Assembly (NCBI GenBank): GCA_937899935.1
Contig: CALCOW010000442.1
Coordinates: 1 to 13,367, forward strand
From: an uncultured Phycisphaerae bacterium
GTDB lineage: Bacteria; Planctomycetota; Phycisphaerae; Phycisphaerales; SM1A02
Reading direction: 5' to 3'
DNA: 13,367 bases
Part shown: positions 5,853 through 13,367 of the stretch, piece after piece
Numbering within the stretch: position 1 is the first letter of the stretch
Layout of the letters: every line of letters starts with the position of its first letter
Program-made: the position numbers and the translations under genes
The notes under the pieces: model-generated
Told to the model about the DNA's origin: nothing
The model's input: only the letters and a program-made list of their open reading frames with translations
Database searches by the model: none

Positions 5853-7181
5853 ATGACAGCCTGTGAGGTCAACTTTGATGGAATTGTGGGGCCGACCCAC
5901 AACTATGCTGGCCTGGCTTATGGCAATCTGGCGACGATGGGGAACGCGGGTCGAACCGCCCATCCAAAAATAGCGGCGCTCCAAGGACTGACAAAGATGC
6001 GCAAGGTGATGGACCTTGGCCTTGTACAAGGAATTGTGCCACCGCAAGAACGGCCATCAACTACCGCGCTACGACGTTGGGGTTTCTCCGGCACCGATGA
6101 GGAAGTTTTGCAAGGGGCCATTGAGAGAGACCCGGTTTTACTTGCTCAATGCTCAGCACCATCCGCTATGTGGACAGCGAACGCTGCGACTGTCGCACCG
6201 AGCGCTGACACGAGTGATGGTCGCGTTCATATATCCGTGGCAAATCTACAAACGAATTATCACCGTAGTATCGAGGCGCGAGAGACCAGCCGTTTGTTAC
6301 AAGCCATTATGCCTGATCCAGACGTATTCGTTCATCATCCAGCTCACTTGACCAGCAATCAAGTTGGTGATGAGGGAGCGGCTAATCACACTAGGCTGGC
6401 GCCTGAGTATGGTCGCCGAGGGCTACATATGTTTGTTTATGGGCATGTTGGTTTTGATCCAGCGGTACGCAAACCCAAATTATTCCCGGCGCGCCAGGCT
6501 TATGAAGCATCACGAGCGGTTGCCCGGCAGAATCGACTTGATGTGGATGATGTAATCTTTGTCCAACAATGCCCCGATGTCATCGATCGTGGTGTTTTTC
6601 ATAATGATGTCATCAGTGTTGGTAATCTCAGTACCTTCATCTGCCATGAGACGGCCTATATCAATACAGAGCAAGTACTTGAGCAATTGGCCCAGAAAAT
6701 GGGTGAAGGCTTTCATTCGATTATGGTGAAAGAGAATGAATTGCCAGTCGAAACTGCCGTTGAAACATACTTGTTTAATTCTCAGATCGTTTCTTTGTCT
6801 GATGGGACAATGGCTCTGTTGGCACCCAAGAGTGTTCAAGAAAATGCAGCAGCCAAAGCCATCGTTGATCAGTGGATTGCTGATGATTCTGCGATCACAC
6901 AGGCTCACTACATTGACCTTGATCAGAGTATGCGTAATGGTCCTGCGTGTCTTCGATTACGCGTCGTTCTTACTCAGAATGAGTTAGCATCGGTGCACCA
7001 GGGTTGCATTCTCGATGACGAAAGTCATGCAGCTCTTGTGGCTTGGGTAGAGCGTTGGTATCCAGAAGAGATGTTGCCGGAAGATCTTGCTGATCCCAGC
7101 TTGCTGACACGATCACGAGACGCACTCGATGAACTAACAAAGATTTTGTCTTTGGGAGCTATCTACGATTTTCAGCACTAG
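5853..7181 (+). CDS. astB: N-succinylarginine dihydrolase
   Basis: A 442-residue enzyme, close to the roughly 447 residues of E. coli AstB and similar along its whole length. It hydrolyses N2-succinylarginine to succinylornithine, CO2 and ammonia in the AST arginine degradation pathway. Hallmarks are EVNFDGIVGPTHNYAGL at the N-terminus, ANAATVAPSADT (109-120), GDEGAANH with catalytic E174, GVFHNDVI with catalytic H250, and PACLRLRVVL with nucleophile C366. The stretch before the cysteine reads RNGPAC, where the E. coli form reads NGGGPAC, so two glycines are missing beside the nucleophile. ATG at 5853 has AAGGA about 8 bases upstream. No astA, astC, astD or astE is in this window, so the supplier of its substrate is unclear. 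The next lipoprotein gene begins 15 bases downstream. Confidence 0.95.
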   Translation: MTACEVNFDGIVGPTHNYAGLAYGNLATMGNAGRTAHPKIAALQGLTKMRKVMDLGLVQGIVPPQERPSTTALRRWGFSGTDEEVLQGAIERDPVLLAQCSAPSAMWTANAATVAPSADTSDGRVHISVANLQTNYHRSIEARETSRLLQAIMPDPDVFVHHPAHLTSNQVGDEGAANHTRLAPEYGRRGLHMFVYGHVGFDPAVRKPKLFPARQAYEASRAVARQNRLDVDDVIFVQQCPDVIDRGVFHNDVISVGNLSTFICHETAYINTEQVLEQLAQKMGEGFHSIMVKENELPVETAVETYLFNSQIVSLSDGTMALLAPKSVQENAAAKAIVDQWIADDSAITQAHYIDLDQSMRNGPACLRLRVVLTQNELASVHQGCILDDESHAALVAWVERWYPEEMLPEDLADPSLLTRSRDALDELTKILSLGAIYDFQH

Positions 7182-7196
7182 AGGTCGACGCATCGT

Positions 7197-8078
7197 ATGT
7201 TTAAAATCACGACATTGATCACAGCGATGGCCCTATTCTTGGGGGGTTGTATCGATCGGAATGGTGCGAGTCAAAGTGATGGTGGTCGCCTCACACTTAA
7301 GACGGTTCCTTCCTCGATGACGGTAAGTACACGCAATGGAGATGTCGCTGTTGTCGCTGATCCAAATTTAACAAGTGTTTCGGTTGTATGGCAAGCACAT
7401 CTTCATGCAGGTGAAGAATCACATGCAGCTTACAGGGCGGGCTTGACCAGTTTGAGTCAGGACTGGTCAAGAGAAGGCCATGTCTTGTTGCAGGCAGCCT
7501 TTGCGGGTACGGATCACCCGGACGATGGCATGAACTTAATCGTTCATGTTCCAGATTTGAATGGGCTTACCATTGAAACAACCCATGGGTCGGTTGTGAC
7601 TCATGGAACTCAAGGCAGATTGACCATTCATAACAGACAAGGTTCGATTGCGGTGACTGATCACAAGGGTGACGCTCGTCTGGCCACCTCGAATGGCTCG
7701 GTCATGGTTAATGGCCAGGTCGGTGAACTTATTGTGCAGACGACGAATGGTCTGGTTCAGGTGAAAGATCTTGTTGGACAACCACATATCAAGGCGACCA
7801 ACGCCAGTATTGGCCTTGAGCTTGCTCCCGGTCAGCATGGCCCAATTTTCCTTGAGACTAGTAACGCGCCCATCGAGTTTGAGATTGGTCCTCAGTTTGC
7901 GGGAACCATCCTTGCAGAAACGACCAATGCTTCGATCAAACTGATCGACTCGGCAAATGCTGTTCGACGTGTCGAGGACGGACCATCCACCAAGCGCATC
8001 ACAATGGATCAAGCAGGGCAGGCGTCTCACATCAGAACATCAAATGCAGATATTGATTGTCGAGTAGCGGACCTCTAG
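7197..8078 (+). CDS. Beta-solenoid lipoprotein, DUF4097-like (putative adhesin family)
   Basis: A 293-residue predicted lipoprotein: a hydrophobic leader with lipobox LGGC (Cys18), then mature protein built of short beta-strand repeats. A motif of the form T-[TS]-N-[GA]-[SP]-[IV] recurs with the small residue at G131, G149, G167, G185, A203, A224, A245 and A284, that is every 18 residues over the first five and every 21 over the next two. This fits the coils of a right-handed beta-helix, and the overall look matches proteins annotated as DUF4097 or putative auto-transporter-like adhesins. The molecular role is unknown. ATG at 7197 is preceded by GAGG about 13 bases upstream. It sits 15 bases after astB and is likely co-transcribed with it, without any clear functional link. 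Its TAG stop shares the palindrome CTAG with the stop of the convergent gene. Confidence 0.8.
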   Translation: MFKITTLITAMALFLGGCIDRNGASQSDGGRLTLKTVPSSMTVSTRNGDVAVVADPNLTSVSVVWQAHLHAGEESHAAYRAGLTSLSQDWSREGHVLLQAAFAGTDHPDDGMNLIVHVPDLNGLTIETTHGSVVTHGTQGRLTIHNRQGSIAVTDHKGDARLATSNGSVMVNGQVGELIVQTTNGLVQVKDLVGQPHIKATNASIGLELAPGQHGPIFLETSNAPIEFEIGPQFAGTILAETTNASIKLIDSANAVRRVEDGPSTKRITMDQAGQASHIRTSNADIDCRVADL

Positions 8079-8797
8079 CCAAGTAACCCAGTTGCTGTTG
8101 TTGTCGTATTGCGAAGAGCTAAAATAAGTTCCACTTTTCCGACTTGTTCGTCGAGAGACTGAGCAATCTGAATCGCACTCTGACCACTATCAGCTAAGTC
8201 ATGGACACTTTGAGAAAGTGGATCTAGTACGGGATCAGGTGGTGTACTAGGAGTCGGGTGATCATCGCTCATTTCATTGCTTATGAGTGACTGATCTTTT
8301 ATTAATGTAAGTTGCTTGGTGAGTTCTTCAATTCGCTGGTCGGCTCTATCTAATAGAAGTTCGAGATGCTTTGCTCTATTCGTCATTTGTGTACAAAGTT
8401 TTTGTGCCAGCCCATGTAGTTCGCCTTGCATGGCTGCATCAGCAGTTTGTTCTTGCTGCCTCATCTTGATTGCGGTGATCTGCTTCCGTGGTGGAGGCGT
8501 GGCTTGTTTACGACGAGCGATTCGTCCTCGAACTTGCCAGAGGCAAAGGAGCCCTACACCCAGTAAAAGAACGACACCAGCCAGCAACATAAATTCCGGA
8601 AGTCCAAGTTTCTGTGCTGGTGCGATGGCAGACGTATTGGGATCGAGCTCAAGCTGTAATTCTGCAGCAATCTCTGGTCCGACATTCAGGCCACTGAGAA
8701 TTGTTTCCTGAGCAAAATCATTGATCGAAGAGTTCGATTCTTGAAGCCCTGTTGAGGGCCAAGTGTCAGTGCTTATTTCATCATAGGACTGCGGCAT
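8075..8797 (-). CDS. Single-pass membrane protein with coiled coil and HTH-like C-terminus, function unknown
   Basis: A 240-residue protein. The order is a polar N-terminal region (1-64), one strong transmembrane segment (about 66-88), a basic stretch RGRIARRKQ, a long charged helix likely to be a coiled coil (about 111-168), a proline-rich linker, and a C-terminal piece VHDLADSGQSAIQIAQSL followed by KVELILALR (198-229). The last piece resembles the short helix-turn-helix tail of DUF2802-like membrane-anchored proteins; I infer this from pattern only. The start is taken at ATG 8797, because AGGAGG (8808-8803) is correctly placed before it. A longer frame to 8926 would add 43 residues without such a site. 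It diverges from tilS and converges with the solenoid lipoprotein, overlapping it by 4 bases. Confidence 0.7.
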   Translation of the reverse strand: MPQSYDEISTDTWPSTGLQESNSSINDFAQETILSGLNVGPEIAAELQLELDPNTSAIAPAQKLGLPEFMLLAGVVLLLGVGLLCLWQVRGRIARRKQATPPPRKQITAIKMRQQEQTADAAMQGELHGLAQKLCTQMTNRAKHLELLLDRADQRIEELTKQLTLIKDQSLISNEMSDDHPTPSTPPDPVLDPLSQSVHDLADSGQSAIQIAQSLDEQVGKVELILALRNTTTTATGLLG

Positions 8798-8889
8798 CCA
8801 TGCCTCCTGACGAATGAAACGGGTCTTTTCCTTAAGACATATCGGAGGAACCGGTGATTTGACTGCAGCCGGAGAGTACCATCTGTGAG

Positions 8890-9930
8890 ATGACACCGCA
8901 CTCGGACACATGTTCTCAACTTCCACTGGAAGCCCGTCGTCATCGGGTGGTCCATGAGCTTGATGCTGCCTTGAACCGTCTGAAAATTGACTTAGGGCAG
9001 GCGGTCATTGCCTGCAGCGGGGGGGCAGATTCGACGGCCTTGCTGCTGGCGGCAAGCGTGATTGTCGGCCGGCGCAAGCGTTCTCAGGCGATCGAGCCCC
9101 TCGTGGTGTATGTTCATCATCACTTGAGACCGGAAGCAGACCAGGAGGCTGAGGCTGTTGAAGTTTTGGCTACACAGCTGGGTATGCCTTTTTGTTGTGT
9201 GAATATTGCGCCTGGCGAGGCGGCTGGAAGCCTTGCGGCCGCAGCTCGTGATCTTCGATACCAAGCTCTGGCTGATGAGGCGATTGGCATTGATGCGAGT
9301 TTCGTTCTGACAGCCCATCATGCGGATGATCAATTTGAGACAATGCTTATGTCGTTGGCCAGAGGGGCAGGGGCCTCTGGTATCTGTGGCATGCCCCAAA
9401 GACGCCCTCTCGTACAGACCAAGGGGGGTACGATCGAGTTGATTCGACCTCTCTTGCATCTTGATCACAAATCACTTTGTGAGTTTTGTCAGGTGGCAGA
9501 GATCTCCTGGTTTGAAGATGCGAGTAATGTTGATCCAACCAGCCCCCGCATTCGCGTGCGCCGAGAGGTCACACCAGTGTTCGAGTCAATCTGGCCTGGG
9601 GCGGTCCGGCGAGCTTCGATGACTTCTGAAATTCTCGAAGAAGCGGCAGGCGCTCTGGAAGAAAAGGTGGCCACGCTCTTTGGTTCTCCACAAATGACGC
9701 GATGGGATCGCAAGAAACTAGCCAATCAACCTCGCGTTTTGATTGCCATGGGTCTTCATCGTGCGGCACTGTATTTGGGTGCTGCCGCAGATAGTATTTC
9801 TCAGCGTCACTTAATTCCCTCTTCTGATGCAATCACAGATCATCAAAAGCGGCCAAGGACCTTTACTTGGGAGGGTGGTCTAGAACTCCATGTGACAGCT
9901 CACGAAGTTTGGCTCTCATATGCGGAGTAG
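8890..9930 (+). CDS. tilS: tRNA(Ile)-lysidine synthase
   Basis: A 346-residue cytoplasmic enzyme that makes lysidine at the wobble cytidine of tRNA-Ile(CAU), so that it decodes AUA. The PP-loop ATP-binding motif SGGADS is at 43-48. The TilS signature AHHADDQFETMLMSLARGAG is at 142-161, followed by GICGM. The later RPLL (186-189), the NVDP segment and RIRVRREVTPVF (220-231) match the N-terminal synthase core. The C-terminal part is short compared with the longer E. coli enzyme, as in the small bacterial forms. The ATG at 8890 has GGAGAG about 13 bases upstream, which is long spacing, so a start at GTG codon 20 cannot be excluded. It diverges from the coiled-coil membrane protein and converges on serS with only 4 bases between stop codons. 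Confidence 0.93.
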   Translation: MTPHSDTCSQLPLEARRHRVVHELDAALNRLKIDLGQAVIACSGGADSTALLLAASVIVGRRKRSQAIEPLVVYVHHHLRPEADQEAEAVEVLATQLGMPFCCVNIAPGEAAGSLAAAARDLRYQALADEAIGIDASFVLTAHHADDQFETMLMSLARGAGASGICGMPQRRPLVQTKGGTIELIRPLLHLDHKSLCEFCQVAEISWFEDASNVDPTSPRIRVRREVTPVFESIWPGAVRRASMTSEILEEAAGALEEKVATLFGSPQMTRWDRKKLANQPRVLIAMGLHRAALYLGAAADSISQRHLIPSSDAITDHQKRPRTFTWEGGLELHVTAHEVWLSYAE

Positions 9931-9934
9931 TGGC

Positions 9935-11329
9935 TTAGGCGATGACTTTTTGGCCTTGCATAAATGGTTGCAAGACAGTTGGAATAGAAATGGAACCATC
10001 TGGATTCTGGTAGAGCTCAAGTATGGGTATCAAGATACGAGGGCTGGCGATCACGGTGTTATTCAACGAATGGCAAATGGCTCTTTTATCTGAATCGTTG
10101 TAGCGAATGTTAAGTCTTCGACATTGGTAGTCATACAGCCGTGAAGCCGAATGGGTTTCTCCCAACTGACCAGAAGGATTGCCTTCAGCGTCTTCCTCAC
10201 CTCGTGACGGCATCCAACATTCAATATCAATCATGTCAGCATTTTTTGGTCCTAGATCACCCGTGCAGCACTGAAGCAATCGGTAGGGTATCTCAAGTTT
10301 TTGCAGCAGTGATTCAACGCTACCAATCATTTTCTCGTGCCACATTCTTGATTCTTCTTCGTCTGCTTTACAGATCACCACTTGTTCAACCTTGTCGAAC
10401 TGATGAATTCGATACAGTCCAGCGGTGTCTTTCCCAGCAGCACCAGCCTCTCGGCGGAAACAGGTTGAGCACGTGGCATACTTCAGCGGAAGCTGGTCAA
10501 CATCTAGAATTTCATCAGCATGGAGCGACATAAGTGAAACTTCACCGGTCCCCGTTAGCCAAAGATCATGCGTGCCACCACGATGTTGCTCATCGACGAG
10601 ATACGCCTGATCTTTGCCATGTGGGAAAAATGCAGTGCCTTCCATGGTCTGCTCTCGCACGATGACGGGAACCGACACTGGTTGGAAACCATGTTCTTCA
10701 GTGATGTATTGGAGTGCTAGTTGCAGGACTGCCTGATGTAAACGCATAACCGCGCCAGTCAAGACGTAGCTGCGCGAGCCAGCAATCTTGACGCCTCGCT
10801 CGAAATCAGCAAGTCCAAGTTTCTTAACGAGTTCAATATGGCTTTTGGGCTCAAAACCTTTGTTGTCTGCAAAACTTCGCTTTGGGTCAAACCAAGAGGG
10901 ATGCCAATGGCGCAGTTCGACATTGTCGTCCGCTGATGCACCGATTGGCACATCACTATCGGGTGGCTGTGGAAGGCACAACCAAAGATGTCGCCATTCC
11001 GGCTCAAGCACTTTGAGTTTTTCATCAAGCTCATGAATCTCTTGCTTGAGAGCGGCGGGTTTCGACTCAAGCACCTGGACCTGAGCAGTAAGTTCCTTTT
11101 GCTGCTCTTCCGTTGCAGACTTGAGTTGGCCTTTGAGCTTGCCAAGTTGAGGGCCTACTTCTTTGCCAAGTTTCTTTTGCTCACTGCGAGCAGCCTCTTG
11201 GCGGGCCATCAGTTCACGTCGCTGTTCATCAAGTTTCAGGAGACGAGCGACATCTACATCCATTCCCTTGAGTTGGACAGCCTTCTGAAAAAGTTCGGGA
11301 TTAGCTCTGAGTGCCTTGAGGTCAATCAT
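9935..11329 (-). CDS. serS: Seryl-tRNA synthetase
   Basis: A 464-residue class II aminoacyl-tRNA synthetase that charges tRNA-Ser (and tRNA-Sec where present) with serine. The N-terminal MIDLKALRANPELF and the long helical coiled-coil arm (about 30-110) for binding the tRNA extra arm are present. Motif 2 is FRREAGAAGKDTAGLYRIHQ (291-310), with the ATP-contacting R292, and FDKVEQ follows. Motif 3 has its Arg at R431 (IASPRILIPILE). Departures from the common bacterial sequence are NNTVIASPR in place of NGSGLAVGR, and LTGTGEV in place of the serine-pocket LIPTAEV, so this is a divergent lineage of the enzyme that keeps the class II arginines and the pocket Glu. ATG at 11329 has no good Shine-Dalgarno. 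It lies 33 bases after the upstream gene and may depend on coupled expression. Confidence 0.95.
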   Translation of the reverse strand: MIDLKALRANPELFQKAVQLKGMDVDVARLLKLDEQRRELMARQEAARSEQKKLGKEVGPQLGKLKGQLKSATEEQQKELTAQVQVLESKPAALKQEIHELDEKLKVLEPEWRHLWLCLPQPPDSDVPIGASADDNVELRHWHPSWFDPKRSFADNKGFEPKSHIELVKKLGLADFERGVKIAGSRSYVLTGAVMRLHQAVLQLALQYITEEHGFQPVSVPVIVREQTMEGTAFFPHGKDQAYLVDEQHRGGTHDLWLTGTGEVSLMSLHADEILDVDQLPLKYATCSTCFRREAGAAGKDTAGLYRIHQFDKVEQVVICKADEEESRMWHEKMIGSVESLLQKLEIPYRLLQCCTGDLGPKNADMIDIECWMPSRGEEDAEGNPSGQLGETHSASRLYDYQCRRLNIRYNDSDKRAICHSLNNTVIASPRILIPILELYQNPDGSISIPTVLQPFMQGQKVIA

Positions 11330-11362
11330 GGTGAGTCATGGTAACAGCAGAACTGCTCATCG

Positions 11363-12100
11363 TTAGGTACGGTTGTAAACGTCGTCCAGCAAATCACTGG
11401 GCCATCGCTGAATAAAGCCCTTGGCAAAGGCAATTTTTTCCCTGATCTCGGGGACAGACCAGGTGGTATCGCCGTCGTGTATCAAGCAGTCACCCGACTC
11501 AATCTCAACTGGGGTGAACGGACCTGTCAAAAAGTACTCCATCATGCCCTGATGGATGAGGCCGTATGTGAATTGCCTATTCTTGCCCTTGACGAAGAAC
11601 TTTCGGCTGAATTCACTTGACTCGAAGTCAATATCATCAAATCCCAATGCAGCGCCAATTTTATCGAAGATGCTCTCATGCCGAATGATGGTATCGGGCA
11701 CATCAATAAAGGGCAGCTTTAGGATGAGATAGGTCAAACGATAGGTGGTTGTGGTTGATCCCCCGGATTTACCTCCGTTGGAACGGGTAACCGTATACGT
11801 ATAGTCACCAATGCGCGTTAAGAATTCTTGCCCTTCTATGGTCAATGAGCCTGTCAACGTGTTGTAAGCAACTCGGTTGTCACCTTCATTAAATTGGCCA
11901 AAGTGACTGTAGTTCTTGCTCATGGTTTCATCGAAAGAAGGGTCAAATGCAAACCCAAGTTCGCTAGCCAACTGAGCAAGTTCTTTTGAACGATTTGCGG
12001 CTCGTTCAGCCGCCGCTCTGCTGGCGACAATCATGACAAAAATGATGAACAAGCCAATGATGCAAGCAGCGACACCAAAAAACAGAAAAGGTCCATCCAT
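11363..12100 (-). CDS. Membrane-anchored protein of unknown function
   Basis: A 245-residue protein with one N-terminal transmembrane segment (about 5-27), then a short charged helix (28-48), and a soluble alpha/beta domain. A low-complexity turn SNGGKSGGSTTTTY (107-120) separates two strand-rich parts. The segment DIDFESSEFSRKFFVKGKN (156-174), followed by LIHQGMMEYFL, looks like a conserved core that recurs in bacterial hypothetical proteins, but I cannot name the family. No catalytic motif is evident. ATG at 12100 is preceded by GAGAGAGAAAAGAG, a purine-rich ribosome binding region. It follows nadK by 12 bases and precedes serS by 33 bases, so it is probably translated from the same message as both. 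Confidence 0.75.
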   Translation of the reverse strand: MDGPFLFFGVAACIIGLFIIFVMIVASRAAAERAANRSKELAQLASELGFAFDPSFDETMSKNYSHFGQFNEGDNRVAYNTLTGSLTIEGQEFLTRIGDYTYTVTRSNGGKSGGSTTTTYRLTYLILKLPFIDVPDTIIRHESIFDKIGAALGFDDIDFESSEFSRKFFVKGKNRQFTYGLIHQGMMEYFLTGPFTPVEIESGDCLIHDGDTTWSVPEIREKIAFAKGFIQRWPSDLLDDVYNRT

Positions 12101-12112
12101 CTCTTTTCTCTC

Positions 12113-12967
12113 TCAACTCATTCGTTGTCGAGGATCAAGTGGTAGATGCGCCCAGCCCAGTTTCTCTTGGAGCGTCCTCCAGTAATGAGACGCTGGATTG
12201 AGCACAAGCGATGTACGCTCCGTATGTCGAGCCACTTTAATTTGGGCCTTCGTTGTAAGTGGCACCTGGACTTGTCCGTCAATGACAAGTGTGCTGCCCG
12301 GATTGGCGCGGTGCACGGTACATTGCAATGTCTGGTCCGCATTGAGGACAATGGGGCGATACGACAACGTATGAGCACTCAAAGGTGTCAGTGCAAAGGC
12401 ATCGAGCGTTTGTTGGACAATAGCACCACCAGCCGAGAGATTGTGCGCAGTCGAGCCAATTGGTGTGGCGATGACCAATCCATCGCCTGCCATGACGGGA
12501 CCTTTTGCTTCATCTACAGCAAGGCCAATCTGAATCACACTAAAAGGCGGTCCACTATGAATAACACAATCGTTGGCAGCAATCAGTGGGCCAATGACAT
12601 CTTGATCTGGCAGCACCACGTTGATGGATAACAACATCGGAGAGCTTAGTGCTGGGTGAGGGCCGATGGCACTCTCGAGATTCTCTTCTAACGAAGTGAG
12701 ATCAAATTGAGTGAGAAAGCCAAGCCGTCCACTGTTGACGCCAATTAATGGAATGTCCCTGCCAGCCAGTCGCCGGATTTGTGAGATCATTGTTCCATCA
12801 CCGCCAATGACAATGGCACGATCAATTCCCTCAGGCAAAGACGATTTGTGGTTGGTTGGGCAGTCAATGAGTTCAGCATGATTGCCAACGATCTCATGAA
12901 CACCCGAGAAGATGTCAGGGACATTCGGGTGATCTTTGTCCGCAATGACGGCGATGCGAAGGCTCAT
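12113..12967 (-). CDS. nadK: NAD kinase
   Basis: A 284-residue cytoplasmic enzyme that phosphorylates NAD to NADP using ATP or polyphosphate. The diagnostic GGDGT is at 55-59 (VIGGDGTMISQIRR) and NSGRLGFL at 78-85. The NAD-site block GDGLVIATPIGSTAHNLSAGG is at 161-181, and IDGQ at 229-232. In the last block the usual STAYNLSAGG has His for Tyr (H175), and the common NE pair is N132-D133. The ATG start (12967) overlaps the TGA stop of the ABC ATPase gene in the ATGA arrangement, typical of coupled translation. The stop codon is 12 bases before the next leftward gene. Confidence 0.95.
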   Translation of the reverse strand: MSLRIAVIADKDHPNVPDIFSGVHEIVGNHAELIDCPTNHKSSLPEGIDRAIVIGGDGTMISQIRRLAGRDIPLIGVNSGRLGFLTQFDLTSLEENLESAIGPHPALSSPMLLSINVVLPDQDVIGPLIAANDCVIHSGPPFSVIQIGLAVDEAKGPVMAGDGLVIATPIGSTAHNLSAGGAIVQQTLDAFALTPLSAHTLSYRPIVLNADQTLQCTVHRANPGSTLVIDGQVQVPLTTKAQIKVARHTERTSLVLNPASHYWRTLQEKLGWAHLPLDPRQRMS

Positions 12968-13367
12968 GAAACAAGGCCTTTGGTGAGTCGCATAAATGCA
13001 GTTTCAAGATTGACTTGTTCCGGTTGCATTGCAATCAACCTGAATCCTTGGGCAATGAGCCGGTTCGGGAGGTCTGATGTATCGAGCCCGCTCTCAGGAT
13101 CAATAGTGACATCAATACGCGGTTGCCCATTTTGCCGACTGAGATCGACTTTGGTGATCCCGTCGACACCGACAAGTAATTTCGCTGCTTCTTGTGCGCG
13201 ATCTCGAACCGTAATGTGGACGACTGTTCCTAAAGCAGCTTGTGCCATGATGTCTTGTACGCTACCTGAGTAAATCAACTTTCCTTGTTCGATGATACCT
13301 ACCGAAGAACAGAGTTCAGCGAGCTCGTGAAGTATGTGAGAACTGATCAGAATGGTTTTTCCCATTC
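12964..13367 (-). CDS. ABC transporter ATP-binding protein, C-terminal part (cut by window edge)
   Basis: The frame is open to the right edge, so the N-terminal part with Walker A, the signature motif and Walker B lies outside the window. What is visible begins at GKTILISSHILHELAELC, which includes the H-loop histidine (SSH), and continues with the usual strand GIIEQGKLIYSGS. The remaining roughly 95 residues form a C-terminal extension seen in ATPases of ABC-2-type (Nat/Ytr/Gld-like) exporters. The substrate and permease cannot be told from this piece. The first Met visible at 13365 is internal, not the start. The stop overlaps nadK by 4 bases. Confidence 0.88.
   Translation of the reverse strand, partial: MGKTILISSHILHELAELCSSVGIIEQGKLIYSGSVQDIMAQAALGTVVHITVRDRAQEAAKLLVGVDGITKVDLSRQNGQPRIDVTIDPESGLDTSDLPNRLIAQGFRLIAMQPEQVNLETAFMRLTKGLVS

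Noticed and set aside
8798..8926. Longer start for the coiled-coil membrane protein, adding 43 residues
   Set aside because: The internal ATG at 8797 has an AGGAGG at good distance. The extension would overlap the divergent tilS start and has no conserved features.

Overview
The window reads as chromosomal core and housekeeping DNA from a bacterium with an outer-membrane-type lipoprotein complement, most probably a member of the Planctomycetota (Phycisphaerae-like). This placement is inference. It rests on a solitary mraZ outside any division cluster, a short csrA, a divergent seryl-tRNA synthetase, several lipoproteins and membrane proteins without a recognisable standard family, and moderate GC content. 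There is no insertion sequence, prophage, tRNA, rRNA or CRISPR array.

Layout. Positions 1-262 hold no convincing protein gene but a dense series of hairpins that looks like a structured RNA or a chain of RNA elements; the family is not recognised. Positions 285-1676 are leftward: nfu-type Fe-S scaffold gene, csrA, then mraZ. The mraZ promoter has 10-bp-phased TGGG repeats between its -35 and -10 boxes, and the csrA leader can fold its Shine-Dalgarno into a GGA-bearing loop. Positions 1764-8078 are rightward: a large lipoprotein with a JAMM-like metal motif, a polytopic M48 peptidase, dapF, astB, and a beta-solenoid lipoprotein. Positions 8075-8797 are leftward: a single-pass membrane protein with a coiled coil and an HTH-like tail. 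tilS (rightward) and serS (leftward) converge at 9930/9935. Positions 9935-13367 are one leftward block: ABC transporter ATPase (cut by the window edge), nadK, a membrane-anchored protein of unknown function, and serS, with overlapping or very short junctions that suggest an operon.

How the genes relate. The two putative zinc peptidase genes and dapF are packed closely (35-nt gap, then a 1-base stop/start overlap), which suggests shared expression of envelope proteolysis and meso-diaminopimelate synthesis. astB belongs to arginine degradation, but no other ast gene is present here. tilS and serS both serve translation but lie on opposite strands. The most interesting material is regulatory: a textbook-like MraZ self-operator on a monocistronic mraZ, a possible CsrA self-control hairpin, and GGA-loop hairpins at the left end that could be CsrA targets.
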